This document shows positions 50,311-59,099 of a stretch of DNA of 64,000 nt, in pieces; positions within the stretch are counted from its first letter, which is position 1, and the number at the start of each line of letters is the position of its first letter. A program made the translations under genes and the position numbers. A model generated the notes under the pieces. It made no database searches. It worked only from the letters and a program-made list of their open reading frames with translations, and was not told the DNA's origin. Source of the stretch: JACKHA01 sp041401985 (GTDB taxonomy: Bacteria > Planctomycetota > Phycisphaerae > Phycisphaerales > UBA1924). Location of the stretch: contig JAWKTE010000004.1 of assembly GCA_041401985.1 (NCBI GenBank), forward strand, positions 172,781 to 236,780, written 5' to 3'.

Positions 50311-50949
50311 ATGGCGCTGATGTCGCTGGAAGCCGCGTGGGACGCGCTGCGCGGCCAAGCGTCGCGCGAGGCCGTGGCCGCGCTGATCCAGCAGTGGCTC
50401 GACCTGGAATACCCAATCAACCCGCCTCCGGAGGACCCGTCGAGCCTGCCGGACCTCGTGATGGGTCCAGTTCCCGCCGCGGGGGAGTGGGTCGACAGCT
50501 TCTTCTACGACGACCTCTACTCGGTCGCGTTCGGATCGCTCGGAGCGTCGAGCGGCGAGGCACCCGACGCCGAGCCCGTGAAAGCGAGAGCGTTGCTGGT
50601 CGCGGGCATGTTGATCAACGACTCCGCCCACCCGATTTTCCCGTCGGCCGCTTTCGACTCCAACGCGATCTCGATCATCGAGGTCGCCCTGTACTCGCCG
50701 ACACCCATTACCGCGGCAGCGCTCCGCGCGATCCTCTCCCGACATCCTCGCGCTGACTCCACCGACTCGTTCGCGGTGCTCGGCAGCCTTGTCCGCACAG
50801 TCGAAGCGTTGCTGGACGTGATCGAGACCCAGGCGTTCGGCCCGAGCCGTCCGCTCAACCCGCAGTCGATCTTCGACCGAGTCGCGGTCCAACGCGCCGA
50901 ACGCTGGATGAGTCTCGCACGGGACCTCTCGCTGCGGCTCAGGCAGTAG
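50311..50949 (+). CDS. Hypothetical protein
   Basis: 212 residues from the ATG at 50311, with GGAGGAGC upstream. No signal peptide or membrane helix. The sequence is largely helical with a Pro-rich loop (YPINPPPEDPSSLPD) and ends in a basic helix (RWMSLARDLSLRLRQ). No catalytic motif is seen. It follows transketolase closely and may be read with it. Repeat C2 begins 10 bases after its stop. Confidence 0.65.
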   Translation: MALMSLEAAWDALRGQASREAVAALIQQWLDLEYPINPPPEDPSSLPDLVMGPVPAAGEWVDSFFYDDLYSVAFGSLGASSGEAPDAEPVKARALLVAGMLINDSAHPIFPSAAFDSNAISIIEVALYSPTPITAAALRAILSRHPRADSTDSFAVLGSLVRTVEALLDVIETQAFGPSRPLNPQSIFDRVAVQRAERWMSLARDLSLRLRQ

Positions 50950-50958
50950 GCGATCACC

Positions 50959-51014
50959 CACTGTGCCACCGAGACACGCCGGCTCGGCGGCGTTTCTCGG
51001 TGCCGATCAGCGGA
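50959..51014. repeat. Repeat element C2
   Basis: 56 bp nearly identical to the middle of C1 (CACTGTGCCACCGAGACACG...TTTCTCGGTG...), differing at about three positions. It forms a long hairpin, CACCGAGA/TCTCGGTG with a GCCGGC core. Like C1 it directly follows a gene end. Confidence 0.8.
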
Positions 51015-51086
51015 CGGTCCCCAAAGCGCGGCATCGCGCCCCCACGGCCCACGCCATCCCCCACCCCGCCCCCACTACCCTCCCCC

Positions 51087-51848
51087 ATGCCCACCCCCGC
51101 CCCCTTCTGGTCCGACATGGCCGGCACGCTGTTCCCCGCCGAGCGCGTCGCCGCCGCCGCCGGGGAGGTGGACGACCTGGCCACTCTGCTGGGCATCGAC
51201 GCCCCGCTGGACATCCTGGACATGCCCTGCGGCGTCGGGCGGCACAGCGTCGAGTGGGCCCGGCGCGGGCATCGCGTCACCGGCGTCGACCTGACCGCCG
51301 CGTACATCGACCGGGCCAAGGCCCACGCGGCAAAGGCCGGCGTCGCCGACCGCGTCCGCTGGCAGGTCGGCGACATGCAGGCGTTCCGGGGCGAGGCCTC
51401 GTTCGACCTAGTGACCAACCTCTGGACCTCCTTCGGCTACGGCCCCACCCGCGACGACGACGCCCGCACCGCCCGCAACTTCTTCGACGCCCTCCGCCCC
51501 GGCGGACGCCTGGTCATGGACCTGGCCGGCAAGGAGGTCGTCGTGCGGCGCTTCCAGGCCCATCGCTGGCACCCGCGCGAGGACGGCGTGATCGTCCTGG
51601 AGCACGCCACGGTCCTGGGCGCCTGGGAACGAGTCGAGCAGCGGTGGATCACGATCGTTCGGGAAGGCGACACGGCCGCCACCGTCACCGACCGCTCGTT
51701 CATCCTCCGGCTCTACTCGGCCCGCGAACTGCTGGACGTGCTGGAGCACGCCGGGTTCGTCGATTGCACCGCCTACGGCGCGGCCACCGGCACGCCCTAC
51801 GACAACCACGCCAAACGCCTCGTCGTCGTGGCCCACAAGCCCGCCTGA
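51087..51848 (+). CDS. Class I SAM-dependent methyltransferase
   Basis: 253 residues from the ATG at 51087. The SAM loop is ILDMPCGVGRHSVEWARRGH, the acidic ribose-binding strand is VTGVDLTAAYIDRA, and the adenine-binding VGDMQAFRG and LVTNLWTSFGYG (post-motif II) follow. RNFFDALRPGGRLVMDL gives motif III. The C-terminal 100 residues are a beta extension (VIVLEHATVLGAWERVEQRW). The substrate is unknown; the pattern is close to small-molecule methyltransferases often annotated as tellurite-like or generic. It is flanked by repeats C2 and D. Confidence 0.82.
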   Translation: MPTPAPFWSDMAGTLFPAERVAAAAGEVDDLATLLGIDAPLDILDMPCGVGRHSVEWARRGHRVTGVDLTAAYIDRAKAHAAKAGVADRVRWQVGDMQAFRGEASFDLVTNLWTSFGYGPTRDDDARTARNFFDALRPGGRLVMDLAGKEVVVRRFQAHRWHPREDGVIVLEHATVLGAWERVEQRWITIVREGDTAATVTDRSFILRLYSARELLDVLEHAGFVDCTAYGAATGTPYDNHAKRLVVVAHKPA

Positions 51849-51882
51849 CCCGCTCCCGCCACCACCGCCCGCCCAACCCCAC

Positions 51883-52021
51883 GGCGCGCGAGCCGGGGCG
51901 TCCCCGCCCCGAATCCCATCTCCGCGCGCGAGCCGGGGCGTCCCCGCCCCGGACCCGCCAATGCCCTGCGCCGATGCCGTCGGAAACGGAACCGGGGCGG
52001 GGACGCCCCGGCTCGCGCGCC
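51883..52021. repeat. Repeat element D (intergenic 51849-52174)
   Basis: Two direct copies of CGCGAGCCGGGGCGTCCCCG (51887-51950) and one inverted copy (GGGGCGGGGACGCCCCGGCT at 51993-52012, continuing into CGCGCG). Every copy contains the hairpin GGGGCGTCCCC. The region after it contains the PadR promoter region. Confidence 0.75.
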
Positions 52022-52085
52022 GTGTCCGGTGGGGGAGCCTCGCTGAGAATTCTGCGCCAAAGCCGGGAACTTGGGCCACCCTCCC

Positions 52086-52113
52086 GCGTATACCTTGCCA
52101 GACATAGTATGCC
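52086..52113 (+). promoter_or_regulatory. Candidate PadR operator/promoter
   Basis: GTATAC at 52088-52093 and AGTATGCC at 52106-52113 form an imperfect dyad of the ATAC...GTAT type typical of PadR sites. It lies 62 bases upstream of the padR-like start, so it may be autoregulatory. The match is suggestive only. Confidence 0.4.
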
Positions 52114-52174
52114 AGCCGGAGCCACGCCCCCTCACCCAGGACTCGGCCCAGCCCCGGCCACCCAGGAGGTCACC

Positions 52175-52540
52175 ATGCGCCTCGAATCCGATCTCATGCG
52201 CGGCGCCGGCCCCGTCGCCGTGCTGAAACTCCTCGAACGAGCCGAGATGTACGGCTACGAACTCGCCGACGCCCTCGAGCGCCGCAGCGAGGGCGTGCTG
52301 GCGATGGGCCAGTCCACGCTTTACCCGCTGCTGTACAACCTGGAGGCCAAGGGCTTCATCGAGGCCGAGTGGCGCGTCGCCGACTCCGGACGCCGCCGCA
52401 AGTACTACCGCCTGACGCCCAAGGGGCGCAAGCGCCTGGCGACCGACACGGATGCGTGGAAGCGTCTGGCCGGGGCGATGTCGGCCCTGGGCGTGCTGCC
52501 GCCGACGGACGCGCGGGCGTCGCTGGGGGTGGTGCGATGA
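52175..52540 (+). CDS. PadR-family transcriptional regulator
   Basis: 121 residues from the ATG at 52175 with AGGAGG upstream. A winged helix with the PadR pattern MYGYELADALERRSEGVLAM, STLYPLLYNLEAKGFIEAEW, and SGRRRKYYRLTPKGRKRLAT (wing). PadR repressors respond to phenolics, antibiotics or envelope stress. Here the gene overlaps by 4 bases (ATGA) the next gene, which has the permease-prefix arrangement usually paired with PadR proteins in this phylum. Confidence 0.92.
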   Translation: MRLESDLMRGAGPVAVLKLLERAEMYGYELADALERRSEGVLAMGQSTLYPLLYNLEAKGFIEAEWRVADSGRRRKYYRLTPKGRKRLATDTDAWKRLAGAMSALGVLPPTDARASLGVVR

Positions 52541-54543
52541 GCCGCCCCAGCAACGACGCGCACGACCGCGAGGGCTCCACCCTTGCCCGCGTGCTGAACA
52601 CCCCGGTCTTCACGCTCGTCCGCCCGCGATCGGCCGCTCGCACGCTCGCCCGCGCCGACGCCCGCGAGGTCGTCCGAGACGCCGACCTGCCCGCGTCGCT
52701 GTCGACCCTCGTCGAGCGCGTCTGCGCCCGCACCCGCCTTTGGCGGGGCGAGCAGGCCGACGTCGCGGGCGAACTGTGCGCCCACTTCCTCGACGGGCTC
52801 GAGGCCGGGCGGACACCCGAGCAACTCCGCGAGTCCTTCGGCAGCGCGAAGGCGACCGCCCGCCTCATCCGGCGCGCCAAACGCCGGGCCCGCCCGCTGA
52901 TCTGGCGCCTGTGGGCCGGGCTCTGGAGCGCCGTCGGCTGGGGCCTGCTGGCGATCCTGGGGCTTTACGTCTACCTGTTCGTGCGCTATATGCTGCTCCA
53001 GCCGACGATCTCCCGCAACATCTCCGAGGAGATCAACCAGCGGATCGCCCAGACGCCGCCGCAGGACCGGGCCTGGCCCGAGCACAGGGCGGCGTACCTC
53101 ATGCTCACGCCGGTGGGCGACGGATCGCCCGAGTCCTTTGCCGTCCCCGAGTTCGATCCGGAGACCGGCCAGGAGATCGAAGGCCCGATCCAACTCCACA
53201 ACGCGTTCGCCCGCTGGGACATCGAGGGCGAGTCGCTCGACCAGGTTCGGAACTACCTGCGCGAGAACGAGGCCGCGCTCGACCGCGTCCGCGCCGCCGC
53301 CGCCCGCCCAGCCCTGGGCCTGCTGCTGACCGACGCGACCGACATCGAGGTCGAGAAGCACGGCATGGAGATGGGCCTCCGCCCCGAGTACGACCTTTCC
53401 CGCGTCAACACGACGCCCACCGAGAACCCGGCGCTCATGGGCGTGCTGCTGCCCAACATCGCGCCGATGCGGTTCCTCTCGGGCCTCTTGGCCAGCGACG
53501 CCCGCTTGGCCGCGATCGATGGCGACGCGGACCGGTTCATGGCCGACGCCCAGGCCATGCTCGGCATGGGCGCCCAGGTCCGCCAGCAGCGCCTGCTCAT
53601 CGCCGACCTGGTCGCCATCGCCATCGACTCGCGGACGCTCCAGGCCATCGACCACACCCTCGTCCGCCACCCCGACCTGCTCTCCGATGACCAGATCGCG
53701 GCCCTGGCCCACACGCTCTCGCGCATCGGCCAGGACGGCCCGCTCGTCACCTTCGACGGCGAACGCGCCATGTTCGAGGACACCCTCCAGCGCCTCTACT
53801 CCGACGACGGCGACGGCCACGGCGTGGTCACCCGCGAGGGCCTCCGCGATCTGGCCTTCATGTTCACCGACTTCGGCCCGGTGCCACCGACGATCGGCGG
53901 TTCCAGCCTCGCCAGCGACGCCTTCGGGCCGATCCAGTCGGCGGTGGTCGCGGATCGGGCGAGCATGCGGGCGATGTACGAGCGGTTCATCGCTCAGGCC
54001 GAGGAGGCCGCCCGCACGCCCTTGTGGGAGCACGACATCCTGACGATGGATGCCGACGTCGAGATCATGGCGGCCGACCCCATCCAGCGGGCCCGCTACA
54101 TGCTGGTCTACCTGCTGATGCCGGCGCTCAGCCACGCCGCGCTCACCGGCGAGTACCTCGAGCAGCGCCGCGACGCGACGATCACCGCACTGGCGATCGA
54201 ACTGCACCGCAGGCGCACAGGCGCATACCCCGCCTCGCTCGGCGAAGTCCCGCCAACCATCCTGCCCGGCGTGCCGCGCGACCGGTTCACGGGCGAGGCG
54301 ATCGGGTACGCACTTGTGGACGGGCATCCGGTGATCTACTCGCGAGGCGTGGACCGCGACGACGACGGAGGCCGCGGGCCGGAAGCCCGTTCGCCAATCG
54401 ATGCGAGGTTTGGGCACGAGCGGGTCGACCGGTGGCAGCCCGAAGCCGCCGTGCGCCAGTACATTGCCAGCGACTCCGAACGGGCCCGCCGCCTCGACGG
54501 CGACTGGATCCTCTGGCCGCCCGCCGCCGCCGGCCAGGAGTAG
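52537..54543 (+). CDS. Membrane protein with permease-prefix-like N-terminus, PadR partner
   Basis: 668 residues from the ATG at 52537, overlapping the PadR stop. The first 130 residues are cytoplasmic and helical with RTRLWRGEQADVAGELCAHF, LDGLEAGRTPEQLRESFGS and ATARLIRRAKRRARP. This pattern recurs in the planctomycete PadR-linked prefix domain that in other proteins leads into an ABC permease. Here it precedes a single hydrophobic helix (WSAVGWGLLAILGLYVYLFV) and a 490-residue extracytoplasmic part with no permease helices. The C-terminus resembles a solute-handling or peptidase-like fold only loosely. Function unknown; regulation by PadR is likely. Confidence 0.75.
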   Translation: MSRPSNDAHDREGSTLARVLNTPVFTLVRPRSAARTLARADAREVVRDADLPASLSTLVERVCARTRLWRGEQADVAGELCAHFLDGLEAGRTPEQLRESFGSAKATARLIRRAKRRARPLIWRLWAGLWSAVGWGLLAILGLYVYLFVRYMLLQPTISRNISEEINQRIAQTPPQDRAWPEHRAAYLMLTPVGDGSPESFAVPEFDPETGQEIEGPIQLHNAFARWDIEGESLDQVRNYLRENEAALDRVRAAAARPALGLLLTDATDIEVEKHGMEMGLRPEYDLSRVNTTPTENPALMGVLLPNIAPMRFLSGLLASDARLAAIDGDADRFMADAQAMLGMGAQVRQQRLLIADLVAIAIDSRTLQAIDHTLVRHPDLLSDDQIAALAHTLSRIGQDGPLVTFDGERAMFEDTLQRLYSDDGDGHGVVTREGLRDLAFMFTDFGPVPPTIGGSSLASDAFGPIQSAVVADRASMRAMYERFIAQAEEAARTPLWEHDILTMDADVEIMAADPIQRARYMLVYLLMPALSHAALTGEYLEQRRDATITALAIELHRRRTGAYPASLGEVPPTILPGVPRDRFTGEAIGYALVDGHPVIYSRGVDRDDDGGRGPEARSPIDARFGHERVDRWQPEAAVRQYIASDSERARRLDGDWILWPPAAAGQE

Positions 54544-54648
54544 GCCACCCAACCGCGATCGTGTGAAGATCGCGTTAGCGACACCCGCACCGAGGCTCCA
54601 AACGCCCGCCTCCCCCGTACCCTCCGGGCTCATCCCAGAGGGTTTTCC

Positions 54649-56058
54649 ATGGACCACCGCCCAAACCGCCTCTCCCGCCGCCAGGCCCTGTTTGCCGGAG
54701 CCGCCACCGTCGCCGGCGCGGGCCTGGCGACCGCCGGCCTGTCCAGGCGGTCCGGGGCTGCCATCCGAACCCGCGCCCGATCCGCCCACCCCCACCACGC
54801 CCGCAACGTCATCTTCATGTGCGCCGACGGCATGAGCACCGGCACGCTCACGCTGGCCGACACCGCTATCCGCCAGCGGACCGGCGAGTCGAGCGCCTGG
54901 GTCCGCCTGTGGCACACCCCCGGCGTCCGCCGCGCGATGCAGGACACCGCCTCGGCCGACTCGCTCGTGACCGACTCGTCCGCCGCCGCCAGCGCGTGGG
55001 GCATCGGCCAACGCGTCAACAACGGCACGGTCAACTTCACGCCCGACAACCGCGAGCCCGAGCCGATCCTCGTCACCGCCCGCGCCCACGCCAAGGCCAC
55101 CGGCCTGGTCACAACCACCCGCGTCACGCACGCCACCCCCGCGGGCTTCGTCGCGAGCGTCCCCGACCGCGACCTCGAAGGCGCCATCGCCGAGCAGATG
55201 CAGCAGCGCGGCGTCGACGTCATCCTCGGCGGCGGCAGGCGATACTTCCCGAGCCAGACGCTCGCGATCCGCGACACAACCCTCTGCACCACCGCCGACG
55301 AACTGGCCGCGGCTCCGGCCGGACTCCGCAAGCCGCTGCTCGGGCTGTTCAAGAACGGGCACATCGACTACGTCATCGAGCGCCCGGCGACGCAGCCGAG
55401 CCTGGAGACCATGACCAGGGCGGCCCTCGACCGCCTCGGCGCCGCCGACAACGGCTTCGTGCTGCAGGTCGAGGGCGGGCGGGTCGACCACGCGGCCCAC
55501 GCCAACGACGCCGCGGCGTTGCTCGCCGACCAGATGGAGTTCGACCGCACGATCCAGACCGTGGTGGACTGGTGCGACGGGCGGGACGACACGCTGGTGG
55601 TCATCACCAGCGACCACGGGAACGCGAACCCCGGCATGACGCTGTACCGGCGCGACGCCGCGGCCGGCATGGAGCGGATGCTCCGGGCCCGCACGTCGCT
55701 CGAGACGATCCTCGAGGACGCGGCCGAGGGCGGGCGCGACGAGGGGATCATCGACCGCGTCTGCGCCGGGATCGGCGAGCACCGCGGCATCGAGTTCGGC
55801 CAGCGCGAGCGCGACTTCATGCTCGCACGCCTGCGCGGCCAGGGCACCAATCCCTTCGCCGCCCAGGAGAACTGGACGAGCCTGCTGGGCGCCCTGCTTG
55901 CCAACCACTACGGCGTGGCGTTCGTCAGCCCCAACCACACGTCGGACTACGTCGAGTGCACCGCCTTCGGCCCGGGCAGCGAGGAGATGCCGCCGATGGT
56001 GCTCAACACCGACCTGTACCGGATGATGGTCGGGGCGCTGGACATCGTGGCGGCGTGA
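54649..56058 (+). CDS. Alkaline phosphatase, Tat-exported
   Basis: 469 residues from the ATG at 54649. A twin-arginine signal (LSRRQALFAGAATVAGAG) begins the protein. MCADGMSTG holds the first metal-binding Asp. TDSSAAASAWGIG holds the nucleophile Ser. GRVDHAAHANDAAAL and TSDHGNANPGM supply the other metal ligands of the PhoA superfamily. It hydrolyses phosphate monoesters outside the cell. The C-terminal part (YVECTAFGPGSE) is typical. It stands alone; no Pho box is visible. A palindromic repeat (G) follows it. Confidence 0.92.
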   Translation: MDHRPNRLSRRQALFAGAATVAGAGLATAGLSRRSGAAIRTRARSAHPHHARNVIFMCADGMSTGTLTLADTAIRQRTGESSAWVRLWHTPGVRRAMQDTASADSLVTDSSAAASAWGIGQRVNNGTVNFTPDNREPEPILVTARAHAKATGLVTTTRVTHATPAGFVASVPDRDLEGAIAEQMQQRGVDVILGGGRRYFPSQTLAIRDTTLCTTADELAAAPAGLRKPLLGLFKNGHIDYVIERPATQPSLETMTRAALDRLGAADNGFVLQVEGGRVDHAAHANDAAALLADQMEFDRTIQTVVDWCDGRDDTLVVITSDHGNANPGMTLYRRDAAAGMERMLRARTSLETILEDAAEGGRDEGIIDRVCAGIGEHRGIEFGQRERDFMLARLRGQGTNPFAAQENWTSLLGALLANHYGVAFVSPNHTSDYVECTAFGPGSEEMPPMVLNTDLYRMMVGALDIVAA

Positions 56059-56155
56059 CGCGGGAGGCCGGTCGTTGCTGTCGGTGGAGGCCTCGCAGAC
56101 GACGGCATCTCATTGGGGGGTTCGGCGCAGATCGCGCGAGTCTCTGACCCCACCC

Positions 56156-56312
56156 GTGCCACCGACCTGCGGAGTCTTCGGAGCAGGTCGGTGCGAGCAA
56201 CCTTGGACCTCCGAGCACCGGCGGGTTGCCAGCCGACGCCGGCCAGAAGGATCCGTGCGCTCACGGTTCATCGGCACCGACTTGCTCCGCGGACTCCGCA
56301 AGTCGGTGGCAC
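56156..56312. repeat. Repeat element G, 157 bp with paired self-complementary ends
   Basis: The left arm (56156-56194: GTGCCACCGACCTGCGGAGT...GCAGGTCGGTGC) and the right arm (56273-56312: GGCACCGACTTGCTCCGCGG...GTCGGTGGCAC) each form a hairpin and are inverted to each other. It lies between the alkaline phosphatase and the convergent glycohydrolase gene. Confidence 0.75.
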
Positions 56313-56347
56313 GTCGAACTCGCTGCCGGCCCGAATCCAACGCGCCC

Positions 56348-58363
56348 TCAGCGTCGTCCTGCCTCCATGTCCGTCCGCTCGCGCCATCGGACGGCTCGCT
56401 CCAGATACTCGCGGTCGGCGGCATTGGCCTGGCCATCGGCGTTGAGGTCGATCGGGGTGGCGTGCCAGTCGTGCAGGTCGTCGACGTCGATCACGCCGTT
56501 GCCGTTGAGGTCGAATGACCGACCAGAATCGCCCATCGGCGCGGAGAGCGCGTCGAGTTCGGAGAGGGTTACGAACGCGTCGGCGCCCCCGGCGTGCCCG
56601 CGGACGCGGATGCCCGAGGCGATCACGGGCGTGGCGAGTTCCAGGTGCAGGACCTGGTACGGCACGGTGGGGTCCAGGGCCTCTGCTCCCGAGAACGCAG
56701 CGGGAACCCACGACCCGCCCTGGAGCACGTCGAGTTCGAGATCGACGAACCACCCTCCATCGGCCTCGGTGCGCGTGGGATACGGGACGTGGTCGCCCTC
56801 GATGAGGCGGACGGTGTGGACCTCGACGGGCTGCGAATAGGTCACGGCGAACCACTGGGGCGTCCCCGGCGGCGATGCGTGGTTCTGGCTGGAGTAGTAC
56901 CACTGGCGACGGGTGAGATCCTCCAAACCCCGGGCGTCCTGCTCGTAGGCGTTGCTGAACAGCGTGGGGTCGGCGTAGCCGTAGTTGATCGGCGGGGCGG
57001 AGGGAGCGAACACCGATGGGCCGACCGTGCCCCCCGCGAGGGCGACACCGAGATTCGCGCTTCGCAGCGCGAGGCGGGCGACCGGGCTGGCCGTCGGCGG
57101 GCTCGGCGTCACCAGCGGGGGCAGCAGCCACAGGCGATCGTCCGCGTCGGCCAGCCCGCCCGCGTCCAGGATCGCTTCCTCGACGAGGGGCATCATCCGA
57201 TCGGCCATCATGGAGAGGGTGTCGTCGGCCTGCGGGTCGGGCAGGTAGTCCGGCAGGTTGTTGCGGGTGACCTGGACGTTGAACCGGTCGGAGAGGGGCG
57301 TCCCGGGGAACTCGTCGCGGATCGCCTGCGTGCCGAGCATGAGCCCGAGCAGCCCGCCGAGCGTCGCGGCGGGGTTGTCCGAGTCCCAGCCCGAGAGTGT
57401 CGCGATCTGGACCGTGCGTGTGTAGTCGCCCTCGCCGTAGAGCAGCGCCATGATCGTGGTGGCGAAGTTGACCGACGATTCGAACCAGTCGCGGTACTTG
57501 AACCCGTTGGCGGCGGCGCTGCCCTGATACCGCTCCCAGATCCGGTCGCGCGTCGCCTCCCAGTCGTTCACGTCCGGGTTGGCCAGGAAGTCGGCGCGAA
57601 CGAAGTCGATGATGTCGGCGGCCTTGGACGTGTCGGGCACATACGCCCGCGCCCGGTCCACCAGCCAGAGCGCGCGATTCCGCCCGGAGAGCCCGGGATC
57701 GACCTGCGAGGCCATCGCGTACATCACCACAAACGCTTGGGCCGCGTGGGCCGCGTGCCCGGAGGCGACGTTGGCGATCGGCAGGTCGGCCAGTTCGAGG
57801 GCGTGCTCGGGCATGCCTGGGGCGATGGCCCCGTAGAACTCGGTTGTGAGCTGGGCGTCGATCATGAGCCACCACTCGTTTGCGACCGAGAGCCCGGTCG
57901 CGGGCGGGGCCATGCCCCGTTCGGTCATGAGTCGCCAGGCCGCCTTGTTGGAGACCCAGATGTACGCCGGGTCCATATGGGCGATCCAGCCCGCGGCGAT
58001 CTGGTCCGGTGCGAGGCGCGTCGTGGCGTGCTGGGTCATGAGGTGCAGGTAGACGTACTCGACGTCGGTGTCGTCGTCGGCGAGCCACGGATCCTGGAGG
58101 ACCCACTGGATGTTGCCGGTGCCCCAGTCGGCGTCGGTGTAGAACGGCGGGTTGATCCGGGCTCCCTCGGTCCGACGCCCGGTCCAGTTGGCGATGACCT
58201 GCCCGAGCCACATAGCGTGCAGGCGGTCGCGGTACTGCTCCTGGTCCAGAAGACGGGGACCCTGCGCGCGAGCGGAAGGGGACAGCACGCAGATCATCGC
58301 GACCAGGAGCACCGTCGCGACAGCGTCGGCACGCTGGCCCCGGATGGCGTCGAGGGATCGCAT
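56348..58363 (-). CDS. Secreted ADP-ribosylglycohydrolase-family protein with dockerin-like end
   Basis: 671 residues from the ATG at 58363. A Sec signal (ATVLLVAMICVLSPSARAQ) precedes an all-helical ADP-ribosylglycohydrolase fold. DADWGTGNIQW, ADDDTDVEYVYL and SGWDSDNPAATLGGLLG give the metal-binding Asp clusters. A beta-rich discoidin-like part follows (QWFAVTYSQPVEVHTVRLI, GGWFVDLELDVLQGG). The tail has two dockerin or EF-like loops, DLNGNGVIDVDDLHDW and DLNADGQANAADREYL. Intracellular members reverse ADP-ribosylation; an exported form probably acts on another glycoside. The catalytic specificity is unknown. Confidence 0.85.
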   Translation of the reverse strand: MRSLDAIRGQRADAVATVLLVAMICVLSPSARAQGPRLLDQEQYRDRLHAMWLGQVIANWTGRRTEGARINPPFYTDADWGTGNIQWVLQDPWLADDDTDVEYVYLHLMTQHATTRLAPDQIAAGWIAHMDPAYIWVSNKAAWRLMTERGMAPPATGLSVANEWWLMIDAQLTTEFYGAIAPGMPEHALELADLPIANVASGHAAHAAQAFVVMYAMASQVDPGLSGRNRALWLVDRARAYVPDTSKAADIIDFVRADFLANPDVNDWEATRDRIWERYQGSAAANGFKYRDWFESSVNFATTIMALLYGEGDYTRTVQIATLSGWDSDNPAATLGGLLGLMLGTQAIRDEFPGTPLSDRFNVQVTRNNLPDYLPDPQADDTLSMMADRMMPLVEEAILDAGGLADADDRLWLLPPLVTPSPPTASPVARLALRSANLGVALAGGTVGPSVFAPSAPPINYGYADPTLFSNAYEQDARGLEDLTRRQWYYSSQNHASPPGTPQWFAVTYSQPVEVHTVRLIEGDHVPYPTRTEADGGWFVDLELDVLQGGSWVPAAFSGAEALDPTVPYQVLHLELATPVIASGIRVRGHAGGADAFVTLSELDALSAPMGDSGRSFDLNGNGVIDVDDLHDWHATPIDLNADGQANAADREYLERAVRWRERTDMEAGRR

Positions 58364-59099
58364 GGCCCCAGTGTACCGGTCGGGATCGCCTGGGCGGTCC
58401 ACAATCCAGGAACGAGCGCGGATTGGCGCGCCCGGTGCATTACGATCGCGATTCTGCGCGCAACGCCCGGGAACTGGCGATCCGACGAGGGCGAGTCGAC
58501 GTGCTCCCGATCGCACCGATCGCCTGCTGCTTCGCCCGTTCTCGGTCGGCGACGCGCCCGCGCTGGCGGCGTACCGATCGGACGAACTCGTGGCGCGGTT
58601 CCAGGGCTGGGAGGCCCCGTTCCCGCGGCACGCGGCGGATCGGTTCGCGCGCGAGATGGCCGCGCGGGGCTGCCTGGCCGCGCTGCGCGACGGTGAGTGG
58701 AATCAGGTGGCGATCGAGGTGCTCTGCGAACAGACGGCTGGCGGCTCGCTCATCGGGGACTGTGCGTTCCAGATCCGCGGAGGCGAGCCGCGCGCGGCCA
58801 GCATCGGGTTCACGATCGCGCGGGCGTCCCAAGGGCGGGGATACGCCACGGAAGCGGTGCGGGCACTGATCGGATCGCTGGCCGCTCGCTTCGGCGTCGA
58901 GATCGTCGAGGCGGTGTGCGACGCGGAGAACATCCCGAGCCAGCGCACGCTCGAGCAGCTCGGCATGCGCCACGATCCGAGCCGGGACCGACGAGTGCTG
59001 TTCAAGGGGCGCTGGACGATCGACCGCACCTACTCGATGCGGATCGATGCCATGCCGACCGATGCGATGCGGACCGAACGCCACCGCGTGTCGGGTTAG
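58362..59099 (+). CDS. GNAT N-acetyltransferase (RimJ/RimL-like)
   Basis: 245 residues if the ATG at 58362 is used; a GTG at 58371 is also possible and no start lies nearer the domain. The domain begins at RTDRLLLRPFSVGDAPALAA, with acetyl-CoA loop SQGRGYATEAVRAL and AENIPSQRTLEQLGM typical of RimJ/RimL. The 70 residues before it are Arg-rich and probably not part of the fold. It starts within the 5' end of the divergent glycohydrolase gene. Its 3' end overlaps the response regulator by 4 bases. The substrate is unknown. Confidence 0.75.
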   Translation: MAPVYRSGSPGRSTIQERARIGAPGALRSRFCAQRPGTGDPTRASRRAPDRTDRLLLRPFSVGDAPALAAYRSDELVARFQGWEAPFPRHAADRFAREMAARGCLAALRDGEWNQVAIEVLCEQTAGGSLIGDCAFQIRGGEPRAASIGFTIARASQGRGYATEAVRALIGSLAARFGVEIVEAVCDAENIPSQRTLEQLGMRHDPSRDRRVLFKGRWTIDRTYSMRIDAMPTDAMRTERHRVSG

